Positions 37,192-45,676 of a stretch of 64,000 bases of DNA are shown one piece after another. A program made the position numbers and the translations under genes. This stretch comes from Ramlibacter sp. WS9. GTDB lineage: Bacteria > Pseudomonadota > Gammaproteobacteria > Burkholderiales > Burkholderiaceae_C. The stretch's first letter is position 1. The number at the start of each line of letters is the position of its first letter. The notes under the pieces are model-generated. The model made no database searches. It was not told where the DNA came from and saw only the letters and a list, made by a program, of their open reading frames with translations. The stretch lies in contig NZ_RKMB01000001.1 of assembly GCF_003797765.1 (NCBI RefSeq), forward strand, positions 62,001 to 126,000, in the 5' to 3' direction.

Positions 37192-38286
37192 GGGTTTGTC
37201 TCCTTCGATGGGTTTGGAAAACACGTACGGTGGGATGTGCAGCTCGCCTTGCAGAATTTTTCGTGCGGTGCGCACGAGCGCGGCGCGCTGGATTCGGGCT
37301 TCTTCTCCGGTGCCTTCGATGGCAACCTCGACGTCGATGCGGCCCTGCGGGTGCAGGACGGAAATGGTTCGCACCCCGCTTCGGGACGGGCCGCTGATGA
37401 CGGTGCCGGGCAGCGCAAATGCGGTCGCGACACCGATGGCGCCAGTGACCGCATGGGAGGCATGGCACCGGCGCGGCGTGAAGTAGCGGGAGGTGACGCT
37501 GCCCTCGCTGTCGCCTTCACTGGCGACGACCGGCTTGGGGATGACGCTGCCCGACACATCGCCCAGACCCATGGCCTCACCCGCGGCACAGCGCAGGGCC
37601 TCGATGCGGGCCATGAGATGCAAGTCTGCATCGAGCACGCTCGGCGCTTCGCGGCCTGAGAGGCCGAGATCGCCCGCACGGATGATCACGAGCGGCATGG
37701 CGGCGTCGATGCAGGTGACTTCGATGCCATTGACCACGTCCCGCCGATGGCCGGTGGGGAACATGGACCCGGTCACGGCGCCCCATGCGTCCAGGAAGTT
37801 GAGGCGAATGGGCGCAGCCGTCCCGGCCACGCCGTCGATGCCGGTCTCGCCGGCATAGGTGACCTGGCCGCCGGGCGTCTGCACGGTCACGTCGATGCGC
37901 GAGCGCGTGTTCACGTTGAAGACCCGGATCGTCGTTTCACCGTCCTTGGCCTCGACCAGTCCTTGCTCGATCGCGAACGGGCCGACGCCCGACAGCATGT
38001 TTCCGCAGTTCGGCCGGGTGTCGACAGACTTCTGCCCGACACCCACCTGTGCGAACAGGTAGTCGACGTCGCAACCGGGCTCCGATGACTTGGAGACGAT
38101 GGCGACCTTGCTCGTGAGCGAGCTGCCGCCGCCCACACCGTCGACCTGCAGCAAGTCCGAGGCGCCGATCGCACCGATCAGCAGCTCGTCGCGCGCCGCT
38201 TCGTCATCCGGCAGCCAGCTGCGCAGGAAGAACGGGCCACGCGATGTGCCGGCTCGCATCAGGACGCAGGGGAGGGTTCTTGTCAT
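37192..38286 (-). CDS. PrpF-family isomerase (candidate aconitate delta-isomerase), no stop before TctC
   Basis: A 365-codon segment with the two-lobed DAP-epimerase-like fold of PrpF: PCVLMRAGTSRGPFFLRSWL at the start, DGVGGGSSLTSKVAIV, NCGNMLSGVGPFA with active-site Cys94, and a second Cys in RRCHASHAVTG. PrpF isomerises 2-methylaconitate; relatives isomerise 4-oxalomesaconate or convert cis- to trans-aconitate. No prpC/prpD genes are here, which argues against propionate metabolism. The sequence reads HIPPYVFSKPIEGDKP straight into the TctC start with no stop. In the next frame a TGA overlaps the TctC ATG (ATGA), suggesting that a one-base change removed a normal coupled stop. Confidence 0.85.
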
Positions 38287-38329
38287 GGGTTGAATCTTCG
38301 GCCAGGTCATTGCAAAAGTGAATTGCATC

Positions 38330-38352
38330 TTTGGGATCAACTGATCCAAAAT
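38330..38352. promoter_or_regulatory. LysR-type operator in divergent promoter
   Basis: GGATCA-AC-TGATCC (38334-38347) is a perfect inverted repeat flanked by TTTG and AAAA. It lies between the divergent PrpF-like operon and the lysR gene, 32 bases before the lysR start. A GGATCA half-site recurs upstream of the porin gene at 39326. Position and symmetry fit the recognition site of the adjacent LysR protein. Confidence 0.55.
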
Positions 38353-38378
38353 GCACATCAATCGCCAGGAGGGTTCCC

Positions 38379-39296
38379 ATGGCCATCAATTTCGACCTGA
38401 ACGACCTGCTCGCCTTCCGGGCTGTCGCGGAGCAGACCAACTTCCGCAAGGCGGCGGAGTCCGTCCACTTGTCGCAGCCCGCCTTCAGCCGGCGCATCAA
38501 CAAGCTCGAGGAAGCGCTGGGCGTGCGCCTGCTCGAGCGCACCACGCGGCGGGTCACATTGACGGCCGTGGGCCGAGACTTCGAACGTAAGGTGCGAGAC
38601 CTGCTCGACGAACTCGACAACACCTTGCTCGGCATCCGCGGCGTCGCGGCAACGCGGATGGGCGAAGTGACGGTCGCCTGCGTGCCGTCGACCGTCTACT
38701 ACTACCTTTCAGAGGTGATCCGCCGCTATCACGAGCGCTGCCCGAAGGTGCGGGTGAAGTTGCTGGACGCCGGTGCCAACGAGGTGCTGGCATCCGTGGC
38801 CCGTGGCGAAGCCGACTTCGGGATCAACTTCATCGGCTCGCAAGAGGGCGAGCTGGAGTTCACCCCGCTGGTCGAAGAGCGGTTCGTGGCCGCCTGCCGG
38901 CGTGACCACCCGGTAGCCAGCATGCGGCAGATCACCTGGGAGCAGCTCGGCCAGTTCGACTACATCTCGATCGGTCGCACATCGGGCAACCGCGTGCTGC
39001 TCGACCAGGCGCTGGCCGGCGTCGCCAACCGGCCGCAGGCGATCTATGAGGCTCAGCACGTCACGACAACCTTGGGGTTGGTCGAAGCGGGGCTGGGGTT
39101 GGCAGCCGTGCCCTCGATGGCAATGCCAGGCCCCGATCACCCGCTCTTGGTCAGTGTTCCCCTCGTAGACCCGGTGGTCACGCGCAAGGTGGGCCTGATC
39201 CGCCGGCGCGGCCGCTCGCTCTCGCCGGCAGCCCAACAGCTCTTCGACCTGTTCGGCGAAGTCAAGAAGAGCCGCAAGGGCCGCAAGCGCACTTGA
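38379..39296 (+). CDS. LysR-family transcriptional regulator
   Basis: A 305-residue LTTR. The HTH is FDLNDLLAFRAVAEQTNFRK with AAESVHLSQPAFSRRINKLE, and the wing region reads RLLERTTRRVTLTAVG. The effector domain has the usual two lobes (GEVTVACVPSTVYYYL; GLGLAAVPSMAMP). The ribosome site AGGAGGG is well placed before ATG 38379. Divergent orientation from the PrpF/TctC/CoA-transferase operon makes it the likely activator of that pathway; the inducer may be aconitate, itaconate or an intermediate. The Lys/Arg-rich tail (KKSRKGRKRT) is unusual for the family. Confidence 0.92.
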   Translation: MAINFDLNDLLAFRAVAEQTNFRKAAESVHLSQPAFSRRINKLEEALGVRLLERTTRRVTLTAVGRDFERKVRDLLDELDNTLLGIRGVAATRMGEVTVACVPSTVYYYLSEVIRRYHERCPKVRVKLLDAGANEVLASVARGEADFGINFIGSQEGELEFTPLVEERFVAACRRDHPVASMRQITWEQLGQFDYISIGRTSGNRVLLDQALAGVANRPQAIYEAQHVTTTLGLVEAGLGLAAVPSMAMPGPDHPLLVSVPLVDPVVTRKVGLIRRRGRSLSPAAQQLFDLFGEVKKSRKGRKRT

Positions 39297-39322
39297 CGCA
39301 GCGGTGGGGGATTGATGCAGCG

Positions 39323-39352
39323 ATTGGATCAATCGTTTCCAATTGCGCAATT
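39323..39352. promoter_or_regulatory. Palindromes upstream of porin gene
   Basis: ATTGG-N11-CCAAT (39323-39343) matches the T-N11-A layout of LysR sites and contains GGATCA, which also occurs in the operator at 38334. It is followed by a perfect 12-bp palindrome AATTGCGCAATT (39341-39352). The porin start is 66 bases downstream. This suggests that the neighbouring LysR protein also controls the porin. Confidence 0.45.
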
Positions 39353-39417
39353 CTCAGCAAGCCCATCCATCGCGATCATCCGGGGTCAGCACTTCCAACC
39401 CCGAGGAGACAGATCGC

Positions 39418-40485
39418 ATGTACCGCAAACTCATCACCGCCTGTGCAGCCTGTGCCTGCGTCGGCTCCGTATTCGCCCAGTCGAGCGTGACGCTCTCAGG
39501 CATCGTCGACGTTGCCGTCCGCCGGGGGGAGGGTGAAGGCGCCAGCAAGCTCTCGTCCGTCGTCAGCGGCTCCAACTCGACGAGCCGGCTCATCTTCAAC
39601 GGACGCGAAGACCTGGGCAGCGGCTTGAGCGCAGGCTTCCATCTGGAACACGGCCTGCTGGCCGACAGCGGCTCACCGGCAAGCGCCGAGAAGTTCTTCG
39701 ATCGCCGCTCGACCGTGAGCCTGGCGAGCACCACGTGGGGCGAGGCCCGGTTGGGACGCGACTTCGTTCCCTCCTATACGGTGTGGTCCCGCCACGACCC
39801 TTTCGCATACGTCGGCGTTGCGCGCTCGGCGAACATGGTCTCGGCGACGCCCGTGGGCCCCATCCGCTCTGCTTTCGGAACGAACCTGAACACCACCGTT
39901 CGATCGGACAACGCGGGCCAGTACATCCTGCCGGCCGGGCTCGGCGGCTTTGAAGGTGCATTGATGATTGCCCCCGGGGAAGGCCGGGACGTCACCACAG
40001 GACGCGCCAGCCTCACCGGCGTGCGGGTCGGCTATACCGCGAAAGCCTTTGCGGTCTCTGCCGCCACGACCCTTTCCGAGAACAGCCAGACCACCGCGTC
40101 GAAGTTCCGGGATTCCGTCGTCGGCGGGCAAGTGGACATCGCGAACGTGAAGGTCTCGGCCGCGGTGCGCCAGTTCAAATACGACCAGGCGAAGCAGACG
40201 CTGGCCCTGCTGGGCGCAACCGCCGTTTGGGGCCCGCACGAGGTGAAGGCCTCATGGGTGCGCGCAAACCTTGCCGGACGCGTTGGCGCCACCGCCATCG
40301 ATGCGAACGATGCGGACCAACTGGGCATCGGGTACGTCTACAACTTCTCGAAGCGCACTGCGGTCTACACGACGTTCGCGAAGCTCTCGAACGACGGAGC
40401 TGCCCGCTTCCTGGTCGATGGGCCGGCGCCGGTGGCGGGTGGATCGTCGAAGGGGTTCGAGGTTGGGGTTCGGCATCGCTTCTGA
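39418..40485 (+). CDS. Gram-negative porin (Burkholderiales trimeric type)
   Basis: A 355-residue outer-membrane protein. A signal peptide (MYRKLITACAACACVGSVFA) is followed by QSSVTLSGIVDVAVR, the usual first strand, then alternating beta-strands, and the protein ends VGVRHRF with the terminal Phe required for barrel assembly. The GGAG ribosome site precedes ATG 39418. It probably lets the organic acids used by the neighbouring operon cross the outer membrane. Shared operator elements support co-regulation. Confidence 0.92.
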   Translation: MYRKLITACAACACVGSVFAQSSVTLSGIVDVAVRRGEGEGASKLSSVVSGSNSTSRLIFNGREDLGSGLSAGFHLEHGLLADSGSPASAEKFFDRRSTVSLASTTWGEARLGRDFVPSYTVWSRHDPFAYVGVARSANMVSATPVGPIRSAFGTNLNTTVRSDNAGQYILPAGLGGFEGALMIAPGEGRDVTTGRASLTGVRVGYTAKAFAVSAATTLSENSQTTASKFRDSVVGGQVDIANVKVSAAVRQFKYDQAKQTLALLGATAVWGPHEVKASWVRANLAGRVGATAIDANDADQLGIGYVYNFSKRTAVYTTFAKLSNDGAARFLVDGPAPVAGGSSKGFEVGVRHRF

Positions 40486-40511
40486 TCTTCGAGAAGGCTA
40501 CAGTCTGCGTC

Positions 40512-41408
40512 ATGCAGATCAAGTGGCTTGAAGACCTGATTGCGCTGTCTCACACCGGAAGCCTCACGCGGGCCGCGGAGCGGCGGCATGTCACGCACCC
40601 GGCGTTCGGCCGCCGGATCCGCGCGCTTGAAGCGTGGGCCGGCGCACCCCTCATCGAACGGCGCGGGACATCCGTCAAATTGACAAGCCAGGGCGAAAAG
40701 CTGCTCGGGTTCGCGCTGCAAGTCGTTCCGGCGATGGCCCAGGCGAGGGGCGAAATCGCCGGGGCCGATGGGGAAGGCCGTGCTGCCACGGTGACGCTGG
40801 TTACGGGGCGCACGTTGGCCCGGACGGTGGCTGCCGATTGGCTTTCGAAGATCAGGCAAGAACGCAAGGGCGTCAAGGTGGTGGTGCTCACCGGCCAAAT
40901 GAACGAGACGCTGCAGCGATTCGAGCGCGGTGAAGCAGACTTCATGCTGAGCTATCACCACCCCCAGATTGCCATGCGGCTCAGTTCGCACCAATACCTA
41001 CAGCGAAGGGTGGCAAGTGACCGCCTGGTGCCGGTGGGCAAGATCAACGCACGGGGTCAGGCGTCGTTCAGCTTCGACCAAGCAGACGCTGTGCCTTACC
41101 TTGCGTATGCACAGACGCTCGCGTTGGGGCAACTCGTGCGCGACCACCTGAGCAACCATCCGAAGGCGCCCCGTCTCGCGGAAACCATCGAGTGCGATTC
41201 GGCGGACGCGTTGCTTGAATACGCACTCAAGGGGCTTGGCGTCGCATGGTTGCCTTGGTCCCTGGCCGCGGGCGCTTGCAAGGCGAGGCAGTTGGCGCCG
41301 GTAGGCAGCAAAGCCCTGGAGATCGGGTTCGAAGTGCGCATCGTGCGCGCCAAACGCAAGCTCTCGCCAGCGGCAGAGTCGTTCTGGCAGACGGTGGACC
41401 CGGGCTAG
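40512..41408 (+). CDS. LysR-family transcriptional regulator
   Basis: A 298-residue LTTR. The HTH region is IKWLEDLIALSHTGSLTRAA followed by ERRHVTHPAFGRRIRALEAW; the VTHPAFGRRI form of the recognition helix is typical of the YeiE/HypT-like subgroup. The effector domain begins TVTLVTGRTLARTVAAD. ATG 40512 follows the porin by 26 bases on the same strand. Downstream lie a TctC protein and an aspartoacylase-like enzyme, and an inverted repeat at 41416-41441 sits just before them, so these are the likely targets. Confidence 0.9.
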   Translation: MQIKWLEDLIALSHTGSLTRAAERRHVTHPAFGRRIRALEAWAGAPLIERRGTSVKLTSQGEKLLGFALQVVPAMAQARGEIAGADGEGRAATVTLVTGRTLARTVAADWLSKIRQERKGVKVVVLTGQMNETLQRFERGEADFMLSYHHPQIAMRLSSHQYLQRRVASDRLVPVGKINARGQASFSFDQADAVPYLAYAQTLALGQLVRDHLSNHPKAPRLAETIECDSADALLEYALKGLGVAWLPWSLAAGACKARQLAPVGSKALEIGFEVRIVRAKRKLSPAAESFWQTVDPG

Positions 41409-41415
41409 CCGGTAC

Positions 41416-41441
41416 GTTTTGGCACGTCAATGTGCCGAAAC
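41416..41441. promoter_or_regulatory. Inverted repeat ahead of TctC/aspartoacylase unit
   Basis: GTTTTGGCAC-N6-GTGCCGAAAC matches at 9 of 10 positions in each arm, and a further CGGCAC follows at 41441. It begins 7 bases after the lysR stop and ends 57 bases before the TctC start. There is no poly-T, so an operator is more likely than a terminator. Confidence 0.45.
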
Positions 41442-41498
41442 GGCACGCTCGCGGCTTTTCCTGAAACCAGAATCAGGGGCACTACAGGAGACAAACCC

Positions 41499-42476
41499 AT
41501 GAAACGTTCGCTTGCCCTCCGGATCGCAGCGTGCTCGCTTCTTTCGTTGCCTTTGAGCCAGGCGTTGGCGCAGGACGCCGCCTATCCGAACAGGCCGATC
41601 ACAGTGCTGGTCGGCTATCCGCCTGGGGGCAGTACCGACCTCACGGGTCGCGCGGTGGCCGACCAGCTCGGCAAGAAGCTGGGTGTTCCCATCGTCGTCG
41701 AGAACGCCAGCGGCGCTGGTGGCGCGCTCGCGGCGATGAAGGCTTCGAAGGCCCAGCCCGACGGCTACACCCTGCTGCTGGGCGCAAACAACGAGATCGC
41801 GATCAACCGGCTGATCACACCGGCAACCGTGAAGTACAGCTACAAGGACTTCACGCCCATCGGCCTGGTGGCTTCCCAGCCCATGGTGCTGGTCACTTCG
41901 ACCGGCACCGGGGTGAAGAACGCCAGCCAGTTCCTGAGCGCGGTCAAAGCCAAGCCAGGCAAGTTCAGCTACGGCAGCAGCGGCATGGGCACGGCGCTGC
42001 ACCTCGCGGGGGAGATGGTCAAGGAGCAAGGCGGATTGTTCATGACGCACATCCCTTACCGGGGCGTTGCGCCGCTGACCACGGACCTGCTGGGCGGCTC
42101 GCTCGAGTACGGCGTGTTCGTGCTGTCCAGCGCGCTGCCGCACATCCGCAGCGGCAAGATGGTTGCGCTGGGCGTGACGGAGAAGAAACGGTCGCCCACG
42201 GCACCGGACATTCCCGCGCTGGCCGAATCACCCAACCTGAAGAACATGGACATCGGCGTCTGGTTTGCATTGATGGCGCCACCCAACCTGCCGGCGCCCG
42301 TGTTGGCCAAGCTGCGCACCGCGCTCAACGAGACCTTGCAGACGGCGGATTTCCGCAAGAAGCTCGAAGAGTCGGGCTCGACCATCGCGCCGCTGAATGT
42401 GGATATGCCCCGGTTCCTGGCGGACGAGACGGCCAAGTATCAAAAGATCGTCGATTTCGCGAGGATCAAGGAATGA
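41499..42476 (+). CDS. TctC/Bug-family solute-binding protein
   Basis: A 325-residue periplasmic binding protein with a signal peptide ending SQALAQ. The family core is YPNRPITVLVGYPPGGSTDL, PIVVENASGAGGAL and IPYRGVAPLTTDLLGG. The ribosome site CAGGAG precedes ATG 41499. Its last codons overlap the start of the next gene by the ATGA tetranucleotide (42473), so binding protein and hydrolase are translated together; the ligand could be an N-acyl amino acid cleaved by that enzyme. Confidence 0.92.
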   Translation: MKRSLALRIAACSLLSLPLSQALAQDAAYPNRPITVLVGYPPGGSTDLTGRAVADQLGKKLGVPIVVENASGAGGALAAMKASKAQPDGYTLLLGANNEIAINRLITPATVKYSYKDFTPIGLVASQPMVLVTSTGTGVKNASQFLSAVKAKPGKFSYGSSGMGTALHLAGEMVKEQGGLFMTHIPYRGVAPLTTDLLGGSLEYGVFVLSSALPHIRSGKMVALGVTEKKRSPTAPDIPALAESPNLKNMDIGVWFALMAPPNLPAPVLAKLRTALNETLQTADFRKKLEESGSTIAPLNVDMPRFLADETAKYQKIVDFARIKE

Positions 42477-43459
42477 CCGGCTTGGCAGACTTGCCTGGCC
42501 TGCAATTTGAGCTGCCAAAGCCGGACATCAGCGCCTTGCGCGCGGGCAACACGGGAACGGAAGGGGTCTGGCATTTCGAGTCGGGCGTGCCCGGCCGCCG
42601 GGTGATGATCACGGCGCTTGTGCATGGCAATGAGCTTTGCGGCGCGTGGGCCCTGAAGGGGCTTCTCGAAGCGGGCGTGCGGCCGCAGCGAGGAAGCCTC
42701 ACCCTGGCTTTCTGCAATCTCGCGGCGTTCGATCGCTTCGATGCGGCCGCGTTCGATGCGTCGCGCTTCGTCGATGAAGACATGAATCGCCAGTGGTCCG
42801 CCGAGAGAATCGCCGATGCAACGACGGTCGAGCGGCGCCGCGCGGGCGAACTGCTTCCCTTCGTCGAAGGTGCGGATTGGTTGCTCGATTTGCACTCCAT
42901 GCATGAGCCGGGCGAGCCGCTGTTGTTGGTCGGCCCGCGTACGCGCAACCTCGAATTGGCGCGACGGTTGCGGGCCCCCGAGCACGTCGTCGTCGACGAG
43001 GGCCATCAAGACGGAACCCGAATGCGCGACTTCGGCCGCTTCGGCCTTGATGACGAAGAGGGCGGCGGCACGCGTTCACTGCTCGTCGAATGCGGCTTTC
43101 ACGGAGATACGTCGAGCCGGGATGTCGCGCAAGATCTGTCAGCGCGTTTCTTGGTGGAGGCTCAAACCGTTGACGTGGAAACCGTGGCCGAATTGCTTCC
43201 CGGTTGGCGCGGCCCGGATGCGGCGCAACAGTGGGTTCTGCGTGTCACCGGGGGCGTTGCGGCGCGCAACGACAAGTTCCGTTTTCTGGGCGACTACCGT
43301 GGTTTGGAGGTCATCAAGAAAGCAGGAGCGCCGATTGGCGACAACGACGGTGACATCGTCAGCACGCCCTACGATGACTGCGTGCTGGTCATGCCTTCCT
43401 TGCGGCAACTGCGCGCTGGGGTGACGGTTGTTCGGTTTGCGAGGCAAGAGGCCCTGTGA
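42473..43459 (+). CDS. Succinylglutamate desuccinylase/aspartoacylase family zinc hydrolase
   Basis: A 328-residue carboxypeptidase-fold amidohydrolase. The zinc ligands are His51 and Glu54 in ALVHGNEL and a later His in LLDLHSMH. The catalytic Glu region is LLVECGFHGDT. The family removes acyl groups from N-acyl amino acids. The gene starts at 42473 in an ATGA overlap with TctC; the longer overlapping ORF is an artefact. An extra C-terminal domain (about 240-328) resembles the beta-domain of aspartoacylases. Substrate unknown. Confidence 0.88.
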   Translation: MTGLADLPGLQFELPKPDISALRAGNTGTEGVWHFESGVPGRRVMITALVHGNELCGAWALKGLLEAGVRPQRGSLTLAFCNLAAFDRFDAAAFDASRFVDEDMNRQWSAERIADATTVERRRAGELLPFVEGADWLLDLHSMHEPGEPLLLVGPRTRNLELARRLRAPEHVVVDEGHQDGTRMRDFGRFGLDDEEGGGTRSLLVECGFHGDTSSRDVAQDLSARFLVEAQTVDVETVAELLPGWRGPDAAQQWVLRVTGGVAARNDKFRFLGDYRGLEVIKKAGAPIGDNDGDIVSTPYDDCVLVMPSLRQLRAGVTVVRFARQEAL

Positions 43460-43515
43460 GGCCGAATCGATCGCAGCGCCTCCTGGGCGGCGGCCACGAA
43501 GCGCCGCACCAAGGG

Positions 43516-44400
43516 CTATGCCTGCAATTCTGAAGATGCGGCAACGGTCTCGTTGACGAAGTCGGTGTACTTGCGCAGAGGACGGCCGAGGATGGCCTGC
43601 AGGCGGTCTGTCGCGCCGTCCGCACCGTGCATGCCGAACTTTTGGATCCCGGCCATCATCAGGCGCATGTCATAGGCAAGCCAGGACGGCGCCGACGATG
43701 CCATCTGTCCTTCGAAGGCCGCCACGTCGTCGCCGCCGTAGTTCACGTCGCGCCCGAGCGCGGCACTCCAGATCTTGGCCACAGACTCTCCAGTCAACAG
43801 CTCGGGCCCGACCAGCTCCAGTGTCACGCGCGGGGAAGGTGCGACCGCGCGGTCGCGGCGTAGCAGTTCGGCGACGGCGACGTCCGCGATGTCTCGCGCA
43901 TCGACCATCGCAACGCCCGCCGAGCCGATCGGCATCGGGTAGACGCCGTAGCCCTGGATCACCTGCTGCACCATGCGCTCGTTCTGCATGAAGTAAGCCG
44001 GCCGCAGGATGGTGGCCGGAATGTCGAAGCTTTCGATCATTCGCTCGACCGTGTGCTTGCCGGTGAAGTGCGGCACGTTGGTGAACTTGTCCGCGTGGAT
44101 GACCGACAGGTAGACGACGCGCTCAATGCCGGCCTCGCGCGCCAGGTTCAGCACGACGAGGGCTTGCGTCACTTCGTCGGGCGTGACGGCGTTCAGCAGA
44201 AACAGCGTGCGCACGGACGACAGCGCCGCGCGCAATGAGGAAATGTCGGTCAGGTCGCCAACGACTTCCTTGACGCCTGTGGGGAAGCGCTGCTTCCCGG
44301 CGGTGCGAACGAACGCGCTGACTTCGGCGCCGGCGGCGGCCAGGCCTTGGACAACGAGGGAGCCGATGGTGCCAGTGGCACCGGTAACGAGGATGGTCAT
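43516..44400 (-). CDS. NmrA-type NAD(P)-binding oxidoreductase
   Basis: A 294-residue atypical SDR. The nucleotide motif is VTGATGTIGSLVVQGL, followed by VVGDLTD and VYLSVIHAD. The catalytic Tyr-x3-Lys is not evident (HFTGKHTVERMI), as in NmrA/QorB-type proteins that act as quinone reductases or redox sensors. AAGGA precedes ATG 44400. It is divergent from a LysR gene with a strong palindrome between them, the common LysR/NmrA pairing. Confidence 0.9.
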   Translation of the reverse strand: MTILVTGATGTIGSLVVQGLAAAGAEVSAFVRTAGKQRFPTGVKEVVGDLTDISSLRAALSSVRTLFLLNAVTPDEVTQALVVLNLAREAGIERVVYLSVIHADKFTNVPHFTGKHTVERMIESFDIPATILRPAYFMQNERMVQQVIQGYGVYPMPIGSAGVAMVDARDIADVAVAELLRRDRAVAPSPRVTLELVGPELLTGESVAKIWSAALGRDVNYGGDDVAAFEGQMASSAPSWLAYDMRLMMAGIQKFGMHGADGATDRLQAILGRPLRKYTDFVNETVAASSELQA

Positions 44401-44476
44401 TTCAATTTCCTTCAAAAAAAGTTGCGATGACGAGAAGATAGGCTGTTGCACCCGTAAAACGAAGATGCGAAAATGA

Positions 44477-44489
44477 AGACAGCCTGTCT
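44477..44489. promoter_or_regulatory. Perfect palindrome AGACAG-C-CTGTCT
   Basis: A 13-base perfect inverted repeat lies in the 103-base gap between the divergent NmrA-type gene and lysR, 14 bases before the lysR start. It is the probable operator of that LysR protein, controlling both genes. Confidence 0.55.
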
Positions 44490-44503
44490 CAAATCCGGAA
44501 CAC

Positions 44504-45379
44504 ATGGACCTGAACGCATTGACCGACTTCGCGCTCGTCGCGGCGAATGGCGGGCTGGGAAAGGCAAGCCGCGCGAGCGGTAAATCGAAAGCGACCCTGT
44601 CCCGGCGCATCGCGGACCTGGAAGAGCAACTCGGCGTGCGGCTCATCGAGCGCAGCGCGCGCGGGCTCAAAGTGACGGAAGCCGGCCAGATGCTGATGGA
44701 CCGTACCGAAGGGCCGATGCACGAGGTGGCCGAAGCCATGACCGCCGCGCGCGAGGGCTTGGCGGCACCGCGCGGGCGCTTGCGTGTCGCTGCCCCGGTG
44801 CTGTTCTCGCAGCTGGCGATGGGCGGCATCTCCGCCAGGTTCTGCGCGGCTTACCCCGAGGTCACGTTCGAGGCGGTAGCCGAGGACCGTGTGGTCGATC
44901 TCGTCGAAGAGCAGTTCGACGCCGCGATCCGCATCAACCCGAGCCCGGACAGCAGCTTGGTGGGCCGTTGCTTCGCCAAGGACCGGCTGGTGGTGGTGGC
45001 CGCCCCTTCCGTGCCTGTGCCAAAGCGAGGGAAGGTCAGGCCCGTTCCCGCCGTCGTGTCGTCAACGTTTCAACCCACGAACTGGACGCTCGACGACGGA
45101 CGCCTTGTCCTGGAACCGATCCCGAGGTTGAGACTTTCCTCGTTCCTGATGATTCGCGACGCCGCGATGGCGGGCGCCGGCGCGGCGCTGATACCGCAGT
45201 CCATCGCGTGGAACCAGCTGACCCGCGGCGAGCTGGTTCAGTGGGGCACGGTTTCGGGCGTGGAGGTCGCGCTCTGGGTGCTGCATACCTCGCGACGACT
45301 TCCCGCGCCGAAGGTTCGGGCGTTTGTGGATTTCATGTGCGAGCAGTATCCGGAGGGGGCGCTTGTACTGAACGGGTAG
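44504..45379 (+). CDS. LysR-family transcriptional regulator
   Basis: A 291-residue LTTR. The HTH spans MDLNALTDFALVAANGGLGK and ASGKSKATLSRRIADLEEQL, which corresponds to the DsdC/AaeR-like AAxxSG type of group. The effector domain begins RGRLRVAAPVLFSQLAMGG. It is divergent from the NmrA-type reductase, and the palindrome between them suggests autoregulation and control of that gene. Confidence 0.92.
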   Translation: MDLNALTDFALVAANGGLGKASRASGKSKATLSRRIADLEEQLGVRLIERSARGLKVTEAGQMLMDRTEGPMHEVAEAMTAAREGLAAPRGRLRVAAPVLFSQLAMGGISARFCAAYPEVTFEAVAEDRVVDLVEEQFDAAIRINPSPDSSLVGRCFAKDRLVVVAAPSVPVPKRGKVRPVPAVVSSTFQPTNWTLDDGRLVLEPIPRLRLSSFLMIRDAAMAGAGAALIPQSIAWNQLTRGELVQWGTVSGVEVALWVLHTSRRLPAPKVRAFVDFMCEQYPEGALVLNG

Positions 45380-45455
45380 ACGACGGTCGGTCGGGTTGGA
45401 CTTGGTCGTGCAGCACTCCGCGCCATAGAGGGCTGAATCTCGACGTGCTTTCGCG

Positions 45456-45471
45456 TTGGCAGGCTTGCCAA
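45456..45471. promoter_or_regulatory. Palindrome TTGGCA-N4-TGCCAA
   Basis: A perfect 6-bp inverted repeat with a 4-base centre lies in the 297-base gap between lysR and the HEPN-like gene, about 205 bases before that gene. The gap shows no other gene and is more AT-rich near the gene. It may be an operator for the HEPN-like gene or belong to the upstream region of a transferred segment. Confidence 0.3.
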
Positions 45472-45676
45472 TCTAGATCTGCCGTTTATTGCAGTGCTTG
45501 CAACTGCAGAGAATTGCAGCAGCTACTACTGTCGCCACCTGACTTCAGTTAACCTGTGAAGTCTTGTCGAGCTGGTGCGTCGATCTTGCGATAACGTTCA
45601 CGAAGCAACAAGGAAGCAGACTGCCGCGGCTTGGCACGCTTCAGCAAGATCAGTTCTTAAACTAGGGGTTGCCCAC

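Noticed and set aside
37192..38286. PrpF of the methylcitrate cycle
   Set aside because: No prpB, prpC or acnD genes nearby; the neighbours are CoA-transferase, hydratase and CitE-like lyase.
41531..43459. 642-residue frame spanning TctC and the aspartoacylase gene
   Set aside because: Its first part is an out-of-frame reading of TctC; the real gene starts at the ATGA overlap at 42473.
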